A stretch of DNA of 64,000 nucleotides from Phaeophleospora eucalypticola (taxonomy: Eukaryota; Ascomycota; Dothideomycetes; Mycosphaerellales; Mycosphaerellaceae). Position 1 is the first letter of the stretch, and each line of letters starts with the position of its first letter. A model generated the notes under the pieces. The model was not told where the DNA came from, made no database searches, and was given only the letters and a program-made list of their open reading frames with translations. The position numbers and the translations under genes are program-made. Location of the stretch: positions 124,001 to 188,000 of the forward strand of contig JAKLNG010000006.1 of the NCBI GenBank assembly GCA_022814565.1. The letters run 5' to 3'. Below, one piece after another: positions 52,033 through 62,783 of the stretch.

Positions 52033-53840
52033 TCATAGCAGACTCGCGACCTCCGTCGTGAGACTCTCGTGGCCTTTGGAGTTCATGATCTTCTTCTTCG
52101 CGTCGAGGGCTAAGCAGAGGTCAAACAGCTCGCCGTTTTCTTTCGCACAGTAGGTCAGATATCCGAAAGCTAGAAGCAATGCCTTGGTCGCATCCGGAGA
52201 CTCTTCATCGGACATTGTCTCTAGGATCGACGCAGCTAGTTCAACTTGTTCAGCCTCCGCAAGAGCATCGTCACCTTCCTCTCGCCGAATGCGGTAATTC
52301 GCAGTGGCGAGATTAAATGCCAGCGATGCGGCTGCAACTCGCGTGGTAGGATGTGAAGCATCGAGGAGAGAAGACGTGATGAGCTGGATCAGCTGCGATA
52401 TTGAGTTGTCGTCGGAGTTGAACAGCTCTCGTACGTAGAGCGAGGAGGCGAAGACGTTGCATGCCAAGTGAATTGTTACCAAGCGAAGGTTGTGCGGGCA
52501 ACCTTGTAAATTGTTGACGTGCTCAACTATTGTTGGAATTGTCTGGGGCTCGTTTTCTTCGGCGAAGAAGCCGCCAACTCTGGGATCGACCATTGCGCAT
52601 CTGAGCAGGTCAACGGCGGCGAAGCGGACTTCTGTTGGTAGTGATAACACCTCTGTCTTGTAGACGTTCGAGATGCTGTGCAAATCCGGCAGCGGTGCGT
52701 CTTTGGGATTCTCGCTTCGCTGTTCGATGAATGTCCGGAGCGCAACTAAGCCCCCTTTGTTCGAAGCAGCACCAAGCTTGGCCATGAGCTTCTCGAGAGG
52801 AGGAACCTTCGCATACGTGACAGGCCGCATGGAGCCGAATTGCAGAGTTGGCACTTTGAGGGTCAAGTGGCGGTGAGGCGGGAATGTGTGCTGCATGAGG
52901 CGTTCAACGTTTGACTTGAGGAGGTTTGGATCTGCTCCTGACCATTCGTCCTGCTTGGCGCCTTTGCAGAATGTCATGAATGTTGGAGTCGCTCGAATCT
53001 GATACCTCATGGCGATGTCCTGCGCAGCGTTGATGTCGACCTTGATGAATAGTGCTTGAGGATACTCGCCAGCTAGGTTGTCGAACATCGGGTACGCTGA
53101 TTTGCAGGGCGCGCATGTTGAGGATGTGAAGAAGATGGTCGTGCAAGTGTCGGAGGCGGTTGCTGTGTGCTCTTGTAACGTGCTTAGACTTGACAGGTCG
53201 ATGACTTTTCCATATCTTGGGCCGGAGTCGCTTGCCGTCGTTGCGCCATTTGTGGGCGCTGAAGTCGATGATTTTGGAATCGATGCGGAGGTTGGAGGGG
53301 CCTTATTGGCGGGAGGCCGGTTCTGCGGCGGAACTTCTGCCTGTGTGATTGAACGCATGCTTGCGTCGATCTGCGGCTTGAGCATCTGGCCGAAAGGCGT
53401 ATCGAGGACTCTCTTGGGGAGACTGGTAATATGTTCCGGTATGCCTCGGCCCACAAGAAACATGGCAAAGTCATTGGTGAAGTTGTTGCCTGCAAGAGGT
53501 GGCTTAGCACAATTCCGCCCGAGATCATGACAGATTACTTACAATTGTGAGCAAACAAATCATAGCTTTCAGGAGTATATACTTCCTTAAGACTCTCAAG
53601 ATAGTCCGTGATCGTTTCCATTGGTAACTCAGTTGTCCCGAGTGGGATTATCTCCATTGGTTGACCATGATGTGTGGTTCCGGGGTAGCAAGTCTGTACG
53701 CCAGCTCCGAAGAAGTATTCGACGCCTCCAAACACAAGAGACGTATGGTAGACTGCCTCTATGTGGATACCCAGGAGTTGCTGGGACATAGCCTTGGCCA
53801 TGCCTCTTGTGAGGTCGTAAACATATAATTGGACATCCAT
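52033..53840 (-). CDS. PPPDE peptidase-thioredoxin-PUL domain fusion protein
   Basis: Exons 53840-53543 and 53489-52033 (intron GTAAGT..TTGCAG, splitting a Cys codon); 584 aa. Residues 1-125 are a PPPDE (DeSI-type) domain: MDVQLYVYDLTRGMAK, catalytic His in VYHTSLVFGG, catalytic Cys in HNCNNFTNDFAMFLVG. A Pro/Ser linker leads to a thioredoxin domain at about 190-310 (FFTSSTCAPCKSAYPMFD with CxxC, IRATPTFMTF). The C-terminal 280 residues are a helical PUL domain, as in Doa1/PLAA, which binds Cdc48. The order suggests a deSUMOylating/deubiquitinating isopeptidase targeted to Cdc48; activity is inferred from family. Confidence 0.9.
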
Positions 53841-54311
53841 GATGTCGTTGCGGTGGTGGCAATTTCCTTCGTTCGTGGTTTGTGATCAGGATGGAGTGGC
53901 AACGAAATTGAGATACTAGTCTGTTCTTATCATGATCAAGGCTGGGTTATGTCTCAAGGGGATGCTGCTGAGAACAACGCCAGAAGTCAAGAGAAGATCG
54001 CAGGCATCTGGGGTGACGTTGTAGGGCTATCGCGTGAAAGTGGCCTCGATAAGGCTTAGCGTGCAGATCCGTGGCGGCGGGCCGCGAAGATTAGGGGTCG
54101 TAGCGGCCGTTGAAAGCGTGGTTGGAGCGAGGGGAGGAGGTTGAGAACGACTCGTGTTCACATTTTCCATGTCCCTTTCTTCCACCACACCTTCCTAATA
54201 ACACCAGCACAGGCGCGATCGACCGCCAGTCCGACCAATACGTTCCTTCAATCAACCTCACGCCGCGACAACTCCTAATGCAATGAGTTGAGACCGCTCA
54301 ACGACCGCTTA
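53841..54311. promoter_or_regulatory. Divergent promoter, PPPDE fusion and GDPase
   Basis: 471 bases between head-to-head genes; no recognised element. Confidence 0.45.
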
Positions 54312-56045
54312 ATGTCAACCAGCACTGGCACACACCACAGGCCTTCAATCTGGTCCTACGTGAGCTTCAACTCTACGCCCCGTCGCCGCTCTTCGTCCCT
54401 CACTCTGCCGAAACGAGAGACGCAGGATCCCCACGAAAAGCGCGACCGACACGCTTCCTTTAGCAAGCAGAAGTCAGAATCAATGCAAGAAAAGGTGCAA
54501 TCCGCTTGGATGAATCAAGGCACGAGAGCGCGGTACATCAAGACCGGCTGCTTGATCTTCTTCGTCCTCGCAGTCCTGTACTACATTGTACCGGGTGGTA
54601 AATATGCAGGCGCTGGCTCTTTGCCGGGAGCTGGAAAGTTTCCTGGCGGAGACGTAGCCAGCGATCCTTCTGTCGCGACAACGAGATGTACTCGCAGCTA
54701 CTCGAAAGACAAGCCTTTGATCCAGTATGCGCTTATGATCGATGCGGGAAGCACGGGCAGCAGAATACATGTCTACCGATTCAATAACTGCGGGCCGACG
54801 CCTGAGCTGGAGGATGAGAAGTTTGAGATGACACCCAAGAAAGAAGGTGGATCTGGGTTGAGCAGCTACAAGAGCGATGCTGAAGGCGCCGCTAAGAGCT
54901 TAGACATACTCATGGAGGTCGCAATGAAGCATGTTCCGGACAAGATCAAGGGTTGCACTCCGATTGCCGTGAAGGCTACAGCGGGTCTGCGTAAGCTTGG
55001 TCCTGAAATGAGCGACGCGATTCTTCGAGCAGTCAGGAGCAGGCTGGAGACCGTCTATCCGTTCCCAGTGGTCAGCGATGAGAAGGGCGGGGTGGAGGTC
55101 ATGGACGGAAAGGACGAGGGCGTCTACGCTTGGATCACCACAAACTACCTCCTAGGCAAGATCGGCGGCCCGGATAAGAGCCCGACCGCTGCAGTCTTCG
55201 ATCTTGGAGGCGGTAGCACTCAGATTGTCTTTGAGCCGACTTTCAAACAAGCTGCGGACGGTGGCATGCCCGAGACACTCCAAGAGGGCGACCACAAATA
55301 CGATCTCAGCTTCGGTGGCCGCGACTTTACGCTGTACCAGCACTCTTACCTTGGCTACGGACTCATGGAGGCACGTAACAATTTGCACCGGGTCATCGTG
55401 GAGGGCATGTACAAGAATAATGAAGGCTCAACGGCTTGGCTGAACAAGCCTGTCTCAAACCCGTGCTTTGGCATTGGAATGAGCAAGGAAGTCGATGTCT
55501 CAATGGGTGAGAACCACCCACTTGGAAAGAGCGTGACTGTCAACATGACTGGTCCATCTGTTGGTAGCCCGGCGCAATGCCGGGCGCTGGCAGAGAAGAC
55601 CTTGAAGAAGGAGGCGGAGTGCAAACTTGCGCCATGTGCTTTCAACGGTGTCCACCAACCGAAGCTGGAGAAGACCTTTGCCAGGGAGGACATCTACCTC
55701 TTCTCATACTTCTATGACCGTGCTCAGCCACTGGGCATGCCGGAGTCATTCACTTTGCGCGAGCTCAAGGACCTGACTGCGCGCGTCTGCCAAGGCGGTG
55801 ACGCCTGGAAAGTCTTCGAATCGGTGCCAGGTGCCATGGAAGAGCTTAAAGACAGACCTGAGACTTGTCTGGACTTGAACTTCATGATGGCCCTACTGCA
55901 TACCGGCTATGAGATGCCCATCGACAGAGAGGTTAAGATCGCCAAAAAGATCAAAGGCAATGAATTGGGATGGTGTTTGGGAGCGAGTCTGCCATTGTTG
56001 AGCCAGGAGTCTGGGTGGAAATGTAAGATTCAGCAGGTGCAATAG
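54312..56045 (+). CDS. GDA1: Golgi guanosine-diphosphatase
   Basis: Single exon, 577 aa from MSTSTGTHHRPSIWSY. This type II membrane enzyme hydrolyses GDP (and UDP) to the monophosphate in the Golgi lumen, so that GMP can be exchanged for GDP-mannose during glycosylation. One membrane segment at about 80-97 (GCLIFFVLAVLYYIV) follows a basic cytosolic tail. Apyrase-conserved regions are clear: IDAGSTGSRIHVYRF (ACR1), AVKATAGLRKLG (ACR2), DEGVYAWITTNYLLG (ACR3), and AVFDLGGGSTQIVFE (ACR4). The luminal Cys pattern near the C-terminus also fits the GDA1/CD39 family. Confidence 0.94.
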   Translation: MSTSTGTHHRPSIWSYVSFNSTPRRRSSSLTLPKRETQDPHEKRDRHASFSKQKSESMQEKVQSAWMNQGTRARYIKTGCLIFFVLAVLYYIVPGGKYAGAGSLPGAGKFPGGDVASDPSVATTRCTRSYSKDKPLIQYALMIDAGSTGSRIHVYRFNNCGPTPELEDEKFEMTPKKEGGSGLSSYKSDAEGAAKSLDILMEVAMKHVPDKIKGCTPIAVKATAGLRKLGPEMSDAILRAVRSRLETVYPFPVVSDEKGGVEVMDGKDEGVYAWITTNYLLGKIGGPDKSPTAAVFDLGGGSTQIVFEPTFKQAADGGMPETLQEGDHKYDLSFGGRDFTLYQHSYLGYGLMEARNNLHRVIVEGMYKNNEGSTAWLNKPVSNPCFGIGMSKEVDVSMGENHPLGKSVTVNMTGPSVGSPAQCRALAEKTLKKEAECKLAPCAFNGVHQPKLEKTFAREDIYLFSYFYDRAQPLGMPESFTLRELKDLTARVCQGGDAWKVFESVPGAMEELKDRPETCLDLNFMMALLHTGYEMPIDREVKIAKKIKGNELGWCLGASLPLLSQESGWKCKIQQVQ

Positions 56046-56575
56046 TGGACACGAGGTTTCTGCATTGTGCGGCGTTGGGTAGGGCTTGACCAACATATCT
56101 AGATTCCAGCTTTGAACCATTTTCCAGATTCTGCCAAGTGCGACTTGTGTATTAAATGAATATACGAATCCCAATTCTTATACAAATGTTTCAGTAGCTC
56201 TTGTTGCAGCGCGTATAACTTGTTGGAGAGCCCACGGCTAGTCCCGGTGCCTGCATTAGCGCCCGCTCGGGCGCTAGCGACGCTGCCCTCTTGCTGCTCC
56301 CCCAGCACCTGACACTTCATCCACCATCTCTCCAATTTCCAATTCTCTTCTTCAGACTTCAAACAAGTACACCACACCAGATCAAAGCTTGCTCTGTAAT
56401 CCCCTATTCGAGCAGCATTTCCACCCGGACCGACAGCGAAATTAGCTGATCACACACTCTCAACGCAACAGCGGCCGTCGCCGCATGCTGCCAACGAGCT
56501 ACTGGAGTCTGGTCGATACGAGCAATACCAAAGGAAGCACCTCGCATCAAGACAAGATTTTTCGCAAGTGCCGCT
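56046..56575. other. Intergenic, no gene recognised
   Basis: 530 bases between tandem plus-strand genes; a 92-codon minus ORF here has no ATG context or domain and is not called. Confidence 0.5.
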
Positions 56576-58956
56576 ATGGAGTCTGCGGCCTTTAAGGAAT
56601 GGGCGAGATCAGAAGGAGTCGTCGTCTCGACCTCCTTGGGTGAGTTCGACGGCACCGTTGTGGGATTTGATGCCGAAGACTATCTGAACACGCTACTCAC
56701 AAATCCACAAACTCGCGAACCGCTCTTGCCGGCTCTTGGTGGACTGCCATTCGCGCTTGAGCAGCATGTCGACAATGACTTGGAGAATATGAAGAAGGCC
56801 GGTATCAAGCCGATATTCTTCTTCAACGGTCTCGAGGTCGCTTGCAGAGACCGCAAGAGTATCGCAAAGGAGAGCCAAAAAGCGGTCTCAGTACTCGAAG
56901 AAGGTAGTTATCCCCTCTTAATTGTCTCTTTGACAGGCACGGGAAGTTCAGAGTTCTAACACTCAGCAGCTTGGCGCGTGTACGATCTAGGCCGAGGCGA
57001 TGAAGCAGTCTTGGCCTTTGGCAAAGCATGCACCTACCGAACCGCACACATTACAAGGTCACTTCTGTTCCATCTCCATCGCAAGGGCATCCAAGTATTT
57101 GTGGCCCCTTACAGCGCTGCTGCACAGCTCGTCTACCACCAGGACGACAATTCTATCGTTGCCATTTCCGGCTCAGCTTCAGCCCTGGCCTTCAACGCCG
57201 ACAAAGTCATCATTGGCTTTGATTGGGAGAACAAGCGCGTTTCCTTCATCATCAAAGAGCAGCTCCTTGCGAAGCTCTCTATGAATCAGTCGCAATTCGT
57301 GGATTTGTGCCTCCTGGCTGGACTCAGTCTCTTATCACCTTTGCCGGAGATTGACAATGAAGCGACTCCAAAGATTCCGGCTGCTCGAGCTGTGCTGGCA
57401 CAGTGCGGATTCGATGGCCATGCGGTCTGCGTCCGAGCAAAGGATGAACAGTACTTGACGCTATTCCGCAAGGCGAAGACAGCGGTCAGGCACATGATAA
57501 TATGTACAGGGGATGGAGAGGACAAGCAACTCGACTTTGAAAATTGTCCAAACGACACACATGAGTTCATCAGCACAAGATTGCCCGAGGAGATCTTCTA
57601 TTACCACCAACGTGGTTTCATAGGGCAAAGAGTACTGAACTCGCGAGTTCGTCAGGAAGTCTTCGAAAGCCCGCCACTCGACGGAGGACACTCGCAAATC
57701 TACAAGGTAAGTGACTCTTTGCAACATCCAAGCACCCTTTACTGAATATTATCAGGACCTTGTGCAAGTCAAATTACGTCCTCTGCGCACACGAGCCCTT
57801 GCCGTACTAACCCATTCCCTGCACCGATACTTCTCCAAAAAGGAGGTCGACCTTATTTGCTGGTTCAACGAGAACGACAAGCGATCGCTTGGCGTCGCTG
57901 ATGCTCTGTCCGGTAACATCACCAGCGACGCCGACACCTGGCACGTCAAAGAATCGTTGGCTTCTCAGTCAACAGAAGCGAAGAAGATCGACGTCAACAC
58001 ATGTCCGATTCAGTACGCTATCGCTGTGCTTTCGGATGAGACCTTTGCCAAAAAGACGCGCACTCCCAAGAAAGATGGAGAGCACTCCATTCTCACTCAG
58101 CAGCAGGAGATCCTTTACAACACTATCTGGAGATTCTTGCAAGACCGAAACTACATCAATTCAGACCACACGCTATCCGCGTGGGGTAAGGCGCTCAAGG
58201 CCGCTTTTGAGCGGGCCAGCAGTGACGGCATTCTGGGTCAGACAGGTGAGTACGGATATGGAATTATAGGTGCATATCTAATGCGTGATAGATTCTCCTG
58301 GCGAAGTTGAGGAAGCCATCTTCGTCGCCTTTGAGCTTTTGCGGCTAGAGGTGCTCAACAACAAATCCTTGTTCCAGACACCGCCCTACACAGGCGCTCC
58401 AATGCGCGGCACCGAAGCTGATAAGGCCAACGTGCTGCTCATCAGCCGTATTGCTTGCCTCGGCACTTTCCGACACGGCGCAATTGGCTATACAGGACCT
58501 TTGTCCCGACACTTGCTCGCCTTCCACCAGGTTGCCGCTGCCGTGCGCAATAGCCTGCGCGACCTCACAGAGATTCATGGCGTCAATATGATGCTCGGTG
58601 GGAGTGCTGTGAGGCAGCGAGACTCATCCGACTACCTCGACCTCGGTACCAAGCTCCCCTTTGGAAGAGAGCCAGACCTAGGGCTGGCACTGGTCGTTAA
58701 GAGCCATCTGGACGAGCTCTCACAAGAGGAGTCTCGGCGTGCAAACATTACGCAGTGGTTCAATCATGCCATTGATATCAATGCCGATCTCGCAAAGGCA
58801 TGGAAGATGTGGGACGCTATCAATGCTGGTGTCCAGGCCTCCGATAGCGCGATCTTATCGGCGGAGATCAGGAATATGTTCGCGAATGCAGACACTTGGC
58901 TGCAGCAGAAGAGACAGACCTCACCCATGAGCAACGGCACGAATGGAGCCGCATAG
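56576..58956 (+). CDS. MKT1: Mkt1-like post-transcriptional regulator
   Basis: Four exons, 56576-56903, 56970-57706, 57756-58245, 58292-58956; 739 aa. Introns GTAGTT..AGCAG, GTAAGT..TATCAG, GTGAGT..GATAG. The N-terminal half has an XPG-N/XPG-I nuclease-like fold (DGTVVGFDAEDYLNTLL; IQVFVAPYSAAAQLVYHQDD) in which the acidic metal-binding residues are only partly kept, as in yeast Mkt1. The Mkt1 N- and C-terminal domains follow (GHAVCVRAKDEQYLTLFRK; EVEEAIFVAFELLRLEVLNN). Mkt1 binds Pbp1 and poly(A)-binding protein and tunes translation of selected mRNAs, for example those for mitochondrial proteins. Confidence 0.92.
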
Positions 58957-59296
58957 GATGCGCCCACACTAGTCAACTCATCAACAGCTGGAGCGGCCTG
59001 ATAACTTCGCACTTGTCGAGGGTTCTATTTGTCTGTCCTCGATCGAATGGCGGAGATTTTGGCTGGGTTGAGAAGCAGCAATTGGTGCATACTTAGGCTT
59101 AGATAGTACTAGTAGCAGAATGAGTTTTACCAGTAGCAGCAAGACCCATCTGGTTCAGTCTCCTTGATCTTCACCTCGCTGGTAGACCAACCACTCTAGT
59201 CACGTGATGGTTGCGGCAAAGGCTTGGCATCCCCGAGGTGAACTTATGTACCTTCGAGCATCGTCTATCATCTACTCTACAGAAGATCATGACAAC
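58957..59296. other. Intergenic upstream of mL43
   Basis: 340 bases between tandem plus-strand genes; nothing recognised. Confidence 0.45.
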
Positions 59297-59830
59297 ATGC
59301 CTCTACTAGCAATACGGACAGTAGCGAAGCCTCAAGTACGCTCATGCCTACGAAAGACGCTGTTAAATGCTAACGTAGATTACAGAATGGCGTCGGCGCC
59401 TTCATCCTGCAGTGTAAACGACTCGATCTTCACTATTGCAATAATGGAGGCAGCAGTCGAGGCATGACGTGGGTCTCTCACACCCCAACACGGTACATTG
59501 CGCATCTCACTAACGTGTCACGAATCCAGCGCCTTTATCAAAAGCGGCCTCCAAAAATTCGCGCGCGAAAACCCAGGCATCGAAATCACCGTCTCTCCCC
59601 GACCGAGCAAGCACCCCGTCGTCACGGGCACATACGTCAACGGCAGGCAAAAGGCCGTCTGCGTGCGAAACTTGGAACCAGGTCAGATATTACAAAAGTG
59701 TGTGTTGCTGAAGGAGTCCAATGGAGAGAAGTTGAAGAGGGTTGTGGGGAGCAAGAGGGTGAAGAGTGAGAAGGAGGGTGTGAGGGGTATTTGGAGTCCT
59801 TTCCATGCGAAGGAGAAGTTTCAGGTATGA
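59297..59830 (+). CDS. MRPL51: Mitochondrial ribosomal protein mL43 (L51)
   Basis: Three exons, 59297-59335, 59386-59468, 59530-59830; 140 aa, the same length as yeast Mrpl51. The joined protein starts MPLLAIRTVAKPQ, then NGVGAFILQCKRLDLHYCNN and GGSSRGM, then TAFIKSGLQKFARENPGIE. This is the thioredoxin-like L51/S25/CI-B8 fold shared by mitoribosomal proteins and a complex I subunit; the SSRGM-FI-GL-KFA pattern and length point to mL43 of the large subunit. Introns: GTACGC..TACAG and GTGGGT..TCCAG. The N-terminal exon codes only 13 residues. Confidence 0.9.
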
Positions 59831-60091
59831 GGAGGTGCGATGTACAGTGGGTGGATTGGATGATAAGAGCAGTGGTGGTGGTGTGTATTTGATAGCATTG
59901 CATTGGGCGGCGCAATGGTGGGATTATGGGATACCCGCAATGATATGATTTCGAGTTATTTGCCAGGAGAGAAGAGACACATTTCACAGAAGGGCTCGGC
60001 ATGAGAGGGTTGATACGGACCGTGCCTCGAGACAGTGCAGATGCGCGCAGGCCGACAGGCTCGACAACTTATTCGTCCACATTGCCAGCGA

Positions 60092-60580
60092 TCACAAGAA
60101 GCAGCGCGCAAAAGCCCTCCCAGTCAGCCCCAACAATAGCAGACTACTCAACGCAAACATCGCAAACCTTCTCGGGATCACATTCGTCGTCGCCTGCACC
60201 AAACTGTGCACCACCCTCGCTGCCACATACGCCCACGCCAAGCCCACCGTGACCCGATCATCCGCCTCCAAGAATGCCAGGCTCAGCGCCACGGCGTAGA
60301 ACACCGTCGGCTGCTCGTGCAGGTGCGCGAAATTGTCGGCTGGGAATTGCCGGTGTCGAGGGACGGATTTGTTGATGTCTTCTTTGGTTAAGGCGGGTGA
60401 GATTTTGACTTTGTAGGTTGATAGGTCGGGGATGCGGTAGGCGTAGCTTTTGGGAAGAGTTAGAATGGCATGAGAATGGAAGGGATGGATGGAGAGTGGT
60501 TACAGCCAGGCTTCCATTACGAAGGACCAGCTTGCCAGAGCGATGACTGGTGGGACGAGGGCTGGGACGTTTGGAGACAT
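60092..60580 (-). CDS. MAPEG-family membrane protein
   Basis: Exons 60580-60504 and 60446-60092, intron GTAACC..AAAAG; 143 aa. The protein starts MSPNVPALVPPVIALASWSF and has four hydrophobic segments. The MAPEG signature is visible: RHRQFPADNFAHLHEQPTVF, then YAVALSLAFLEA, AWAYVAARVVHSLVQATTN. Members include microsomal glutathione S-transferase and prostaglandin E synthase; many fungal members are uncharacterised. The RxxxNxxE-like patch is changed to FAHLHEQ, typical of the uncharacterised fungal group, so glutathione-transferase activity should not be assumed. Confidence 0.85.
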
Positions 60581-61222
60581 TGTCGTGGTTCGTCCGAAGG
60601 AGAATCGGTAAGTGTGTTAGACGTACTTTCAATCGACGTTGAAACGAAGAAAGCTGGTCAGTCCTAGTTGACTAGTTTGTGCTCACGAAGTGGATCAGAC
60701 GAGCTTTTCGTATCCCGAGGTTACGATGTCGAGCTTCAGCTCGCTAAAAGCACGCTTACCCATCAACATACCACATGGCTTGATCCATCGTAAGGCAACG
60801 GGCATTCGGCATACTTCATTGGCGAACTGGACGTCTTACGACTGCAAGTGATCGGAGACTGTATCACAATAGCGCATTGAAGGCGACCTTGCTTGAAGAT
60901 CAGGCACTTGGCAGACGCTCTCATACCCGTCGAGCAAATATAGCGGCCTGGAACTCAACTGAGGCGAGAAGTTTGGTGGAAGTGCCTGGTTCAACGGATT
61001 TTGATTCTTGATGATTTCGCCGTTAATCCATTATTCCAGGAAAGTCAAGAGCCACAGGAAGCAGCTCAGGCTCGTGGCTGATGTCTGCATGCCTATTTTG
61101 CGCAAGATGGTGATATTGACCACAGAGCAAAACTCTTCTCACTTCAGGGGTATCATCTTTCATCCTTCAACACCTTCTGCATTGACATTCTTGCATCGCC
61201 GTCCAAGATGTCGCTTCCTGAG
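60581..61222. other. Intergenic, no gene recognised
   Basis: 642 bases between the MAPEG start and the 3' end of the retropepsin-like gene, both on the minus strand. A plus ORF at 61008-61226 has no support. Confidence 0.5.
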
Positions 61223-62201
61223 CTAAGCGGTCATTCCTCCCTGGTCCTGTGCGCCCTGCTCTTGCTGTAACTCCTTCCGCATCTGCTCCATCTCCTCCAA
61301 AAAAGTCGGACCTGCAGGCTGTCCTTGGGTATCCAGCAAGTTCTTCCAGCGTGCCTCTCGTTGTATGCGCTGCCACTCGCCGCTCGGCCACATTACCGAA
61401 GGGGTGCCGGAGTGGATGAGATTGAGCATCTCCTGCATCTTGAGCAGTTTCTGCTCGACGGTTAGGGTCTGAGAAGCGTCCAGAAGGCTCTGGTACTGTT
61501 CAGTGATCTCCAGCTCTTTGGCCCACCTGCTCAATTTCAACTTGATACCATCCGTCATCCAGTCGAGTCCGAGGGCCATCAGCTCCCGCAGATCCGTAGA
61601 GCTGCAGACGTTCCGCATGGCCACAGCTGGAAGTCCTTCACGCTGGCCGCGCTTGAGGAACGCCGGGCTGTGAATGATCTCGAAGATGTATGCAATCGGA
61701 TCTTCCTTCTTCGGATACCAGCTGAGCGCGAGCTTCACGTGCGGGTCTTCGCGCTGCAAAGGCACAAGCTCCCCGGACGTTGGATCTGTGACTTGAAACG
61801 TGGATGGATTGGTGCGGTGATCGTGGATTCCGCCCAGGCTGTGGAGGACACCAGTGCTCAAGATCATGGAATCGGACGGGCTGTCTTTCGGACGGACTTC
61901 GAAGACGACCGGAATGGTGATGAGGCCGGAGGGGATCTGGAAGCTCAATCCCGCTTCCACCTCCCAGCGTAGGTGTGTTGTTGAGCCGTCCGCCAGACCA
62001 ATCGTCCTGTCGATCCGGTATGGTTGTAGGCCTAGTTTCTCCACGATACTCGGATTGATGCATGATTTGTTGCCGAAGCTCTCGAATCCAGAGTCGAGGC
62101 AGCAGCGTGTGAGCTTAGCCACCGAAAGGGAAGAGTAGAAGGTCAGCAAATGTCTGCGACACGACGGCGTGCATTCTTGAGTTCAGTATACTTACTGCCA
62201 T
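61223..62201 (-). CDS. Retropepsin-like domain protein, 5' end uncertain
   Basis: The main open frame ends at 61223 and reads back to 62149 without an ATG. It contains CCLDSGFESFGNKSCINPSI, VEKLGLQPYRIDRTI and GLADGSTTHLRWEVEAGLSF, the DSG triad and hydrophobic-LADGST layout of a retropepsin-like (gag/DDI1-type) aspartyl protease fold. The remaining 200 residues are helical and charged, with no reverse transcriptase or integrase. The likely start is a 6-base exon ATGGCA (62201-62196) joined to 62113-61223 (GTAAGT..CTAAG), giving 298 aa. An overlapping upstream frame (MPGIYGGTNSAGAGQPRRDL, ending VENGS) cannot be joined in frame. It may be a domesticated or decayed element. Confidence 0.5.
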
Positions 62202-62783
62202 TTTCGACAAACGCTAGACATGTGGTGTTGAATGATGGCACATGTTCAGGAGGCACAGCGACTCTCAGATCTCGTCGAGGTTGTCCAGCTCCAGCGCTAT
62301 TGGTGCCTCCATATATGCCGGGCATTTTGGGCGGCGAGGGGGTTGTGTTGATGGCCGAGGTCCGGGCTCGTTGTTGCCTCGTATGCAGAGGCGCAAGACA
62401 GTGAGGGTCATGAAATAGACTTTCTGTGCCGGTCGCCTAAGGCGGGACCTTCCGGAGCTAGCATGTGAATGATGTTCAATTTGGCTTGCTCGCTGCTGCC
62501 TCGTCTCGCTAGCGCCCTCGTTTGTCGCCGGCTCGTGCGAGTGAATGAGAAGTGAGTAGTACGATCGTACACATGTCGCCCGTCAACAGTAAATGTACAT
62601 GGCTTAAGCTCTACGTAGCAGTACACAGCGCCTACCTCCACACGTCGCTATGCTAATGACCCATGCATGCCAACCCAGCAGAGTGGTCTCTGTAGACGGC
62701 TAGCCGCACGTGGCTGCCCATGCGGAGATCACCCAAGCGCTTTTATATTACAGAGAGAAGAGTATCGTCGCCGTATGGGCGCC
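62202..62783. other. Intergenic, upstream of retropepsin-like gene and Tom40 3' flank
   Basis: About 580 bases. The open frame MPGIYGGTNSAGA on the minus strand (62325 to 62143) overlaps its left end; its status is unclear. Nothing else seen. Confidence 0.4.
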
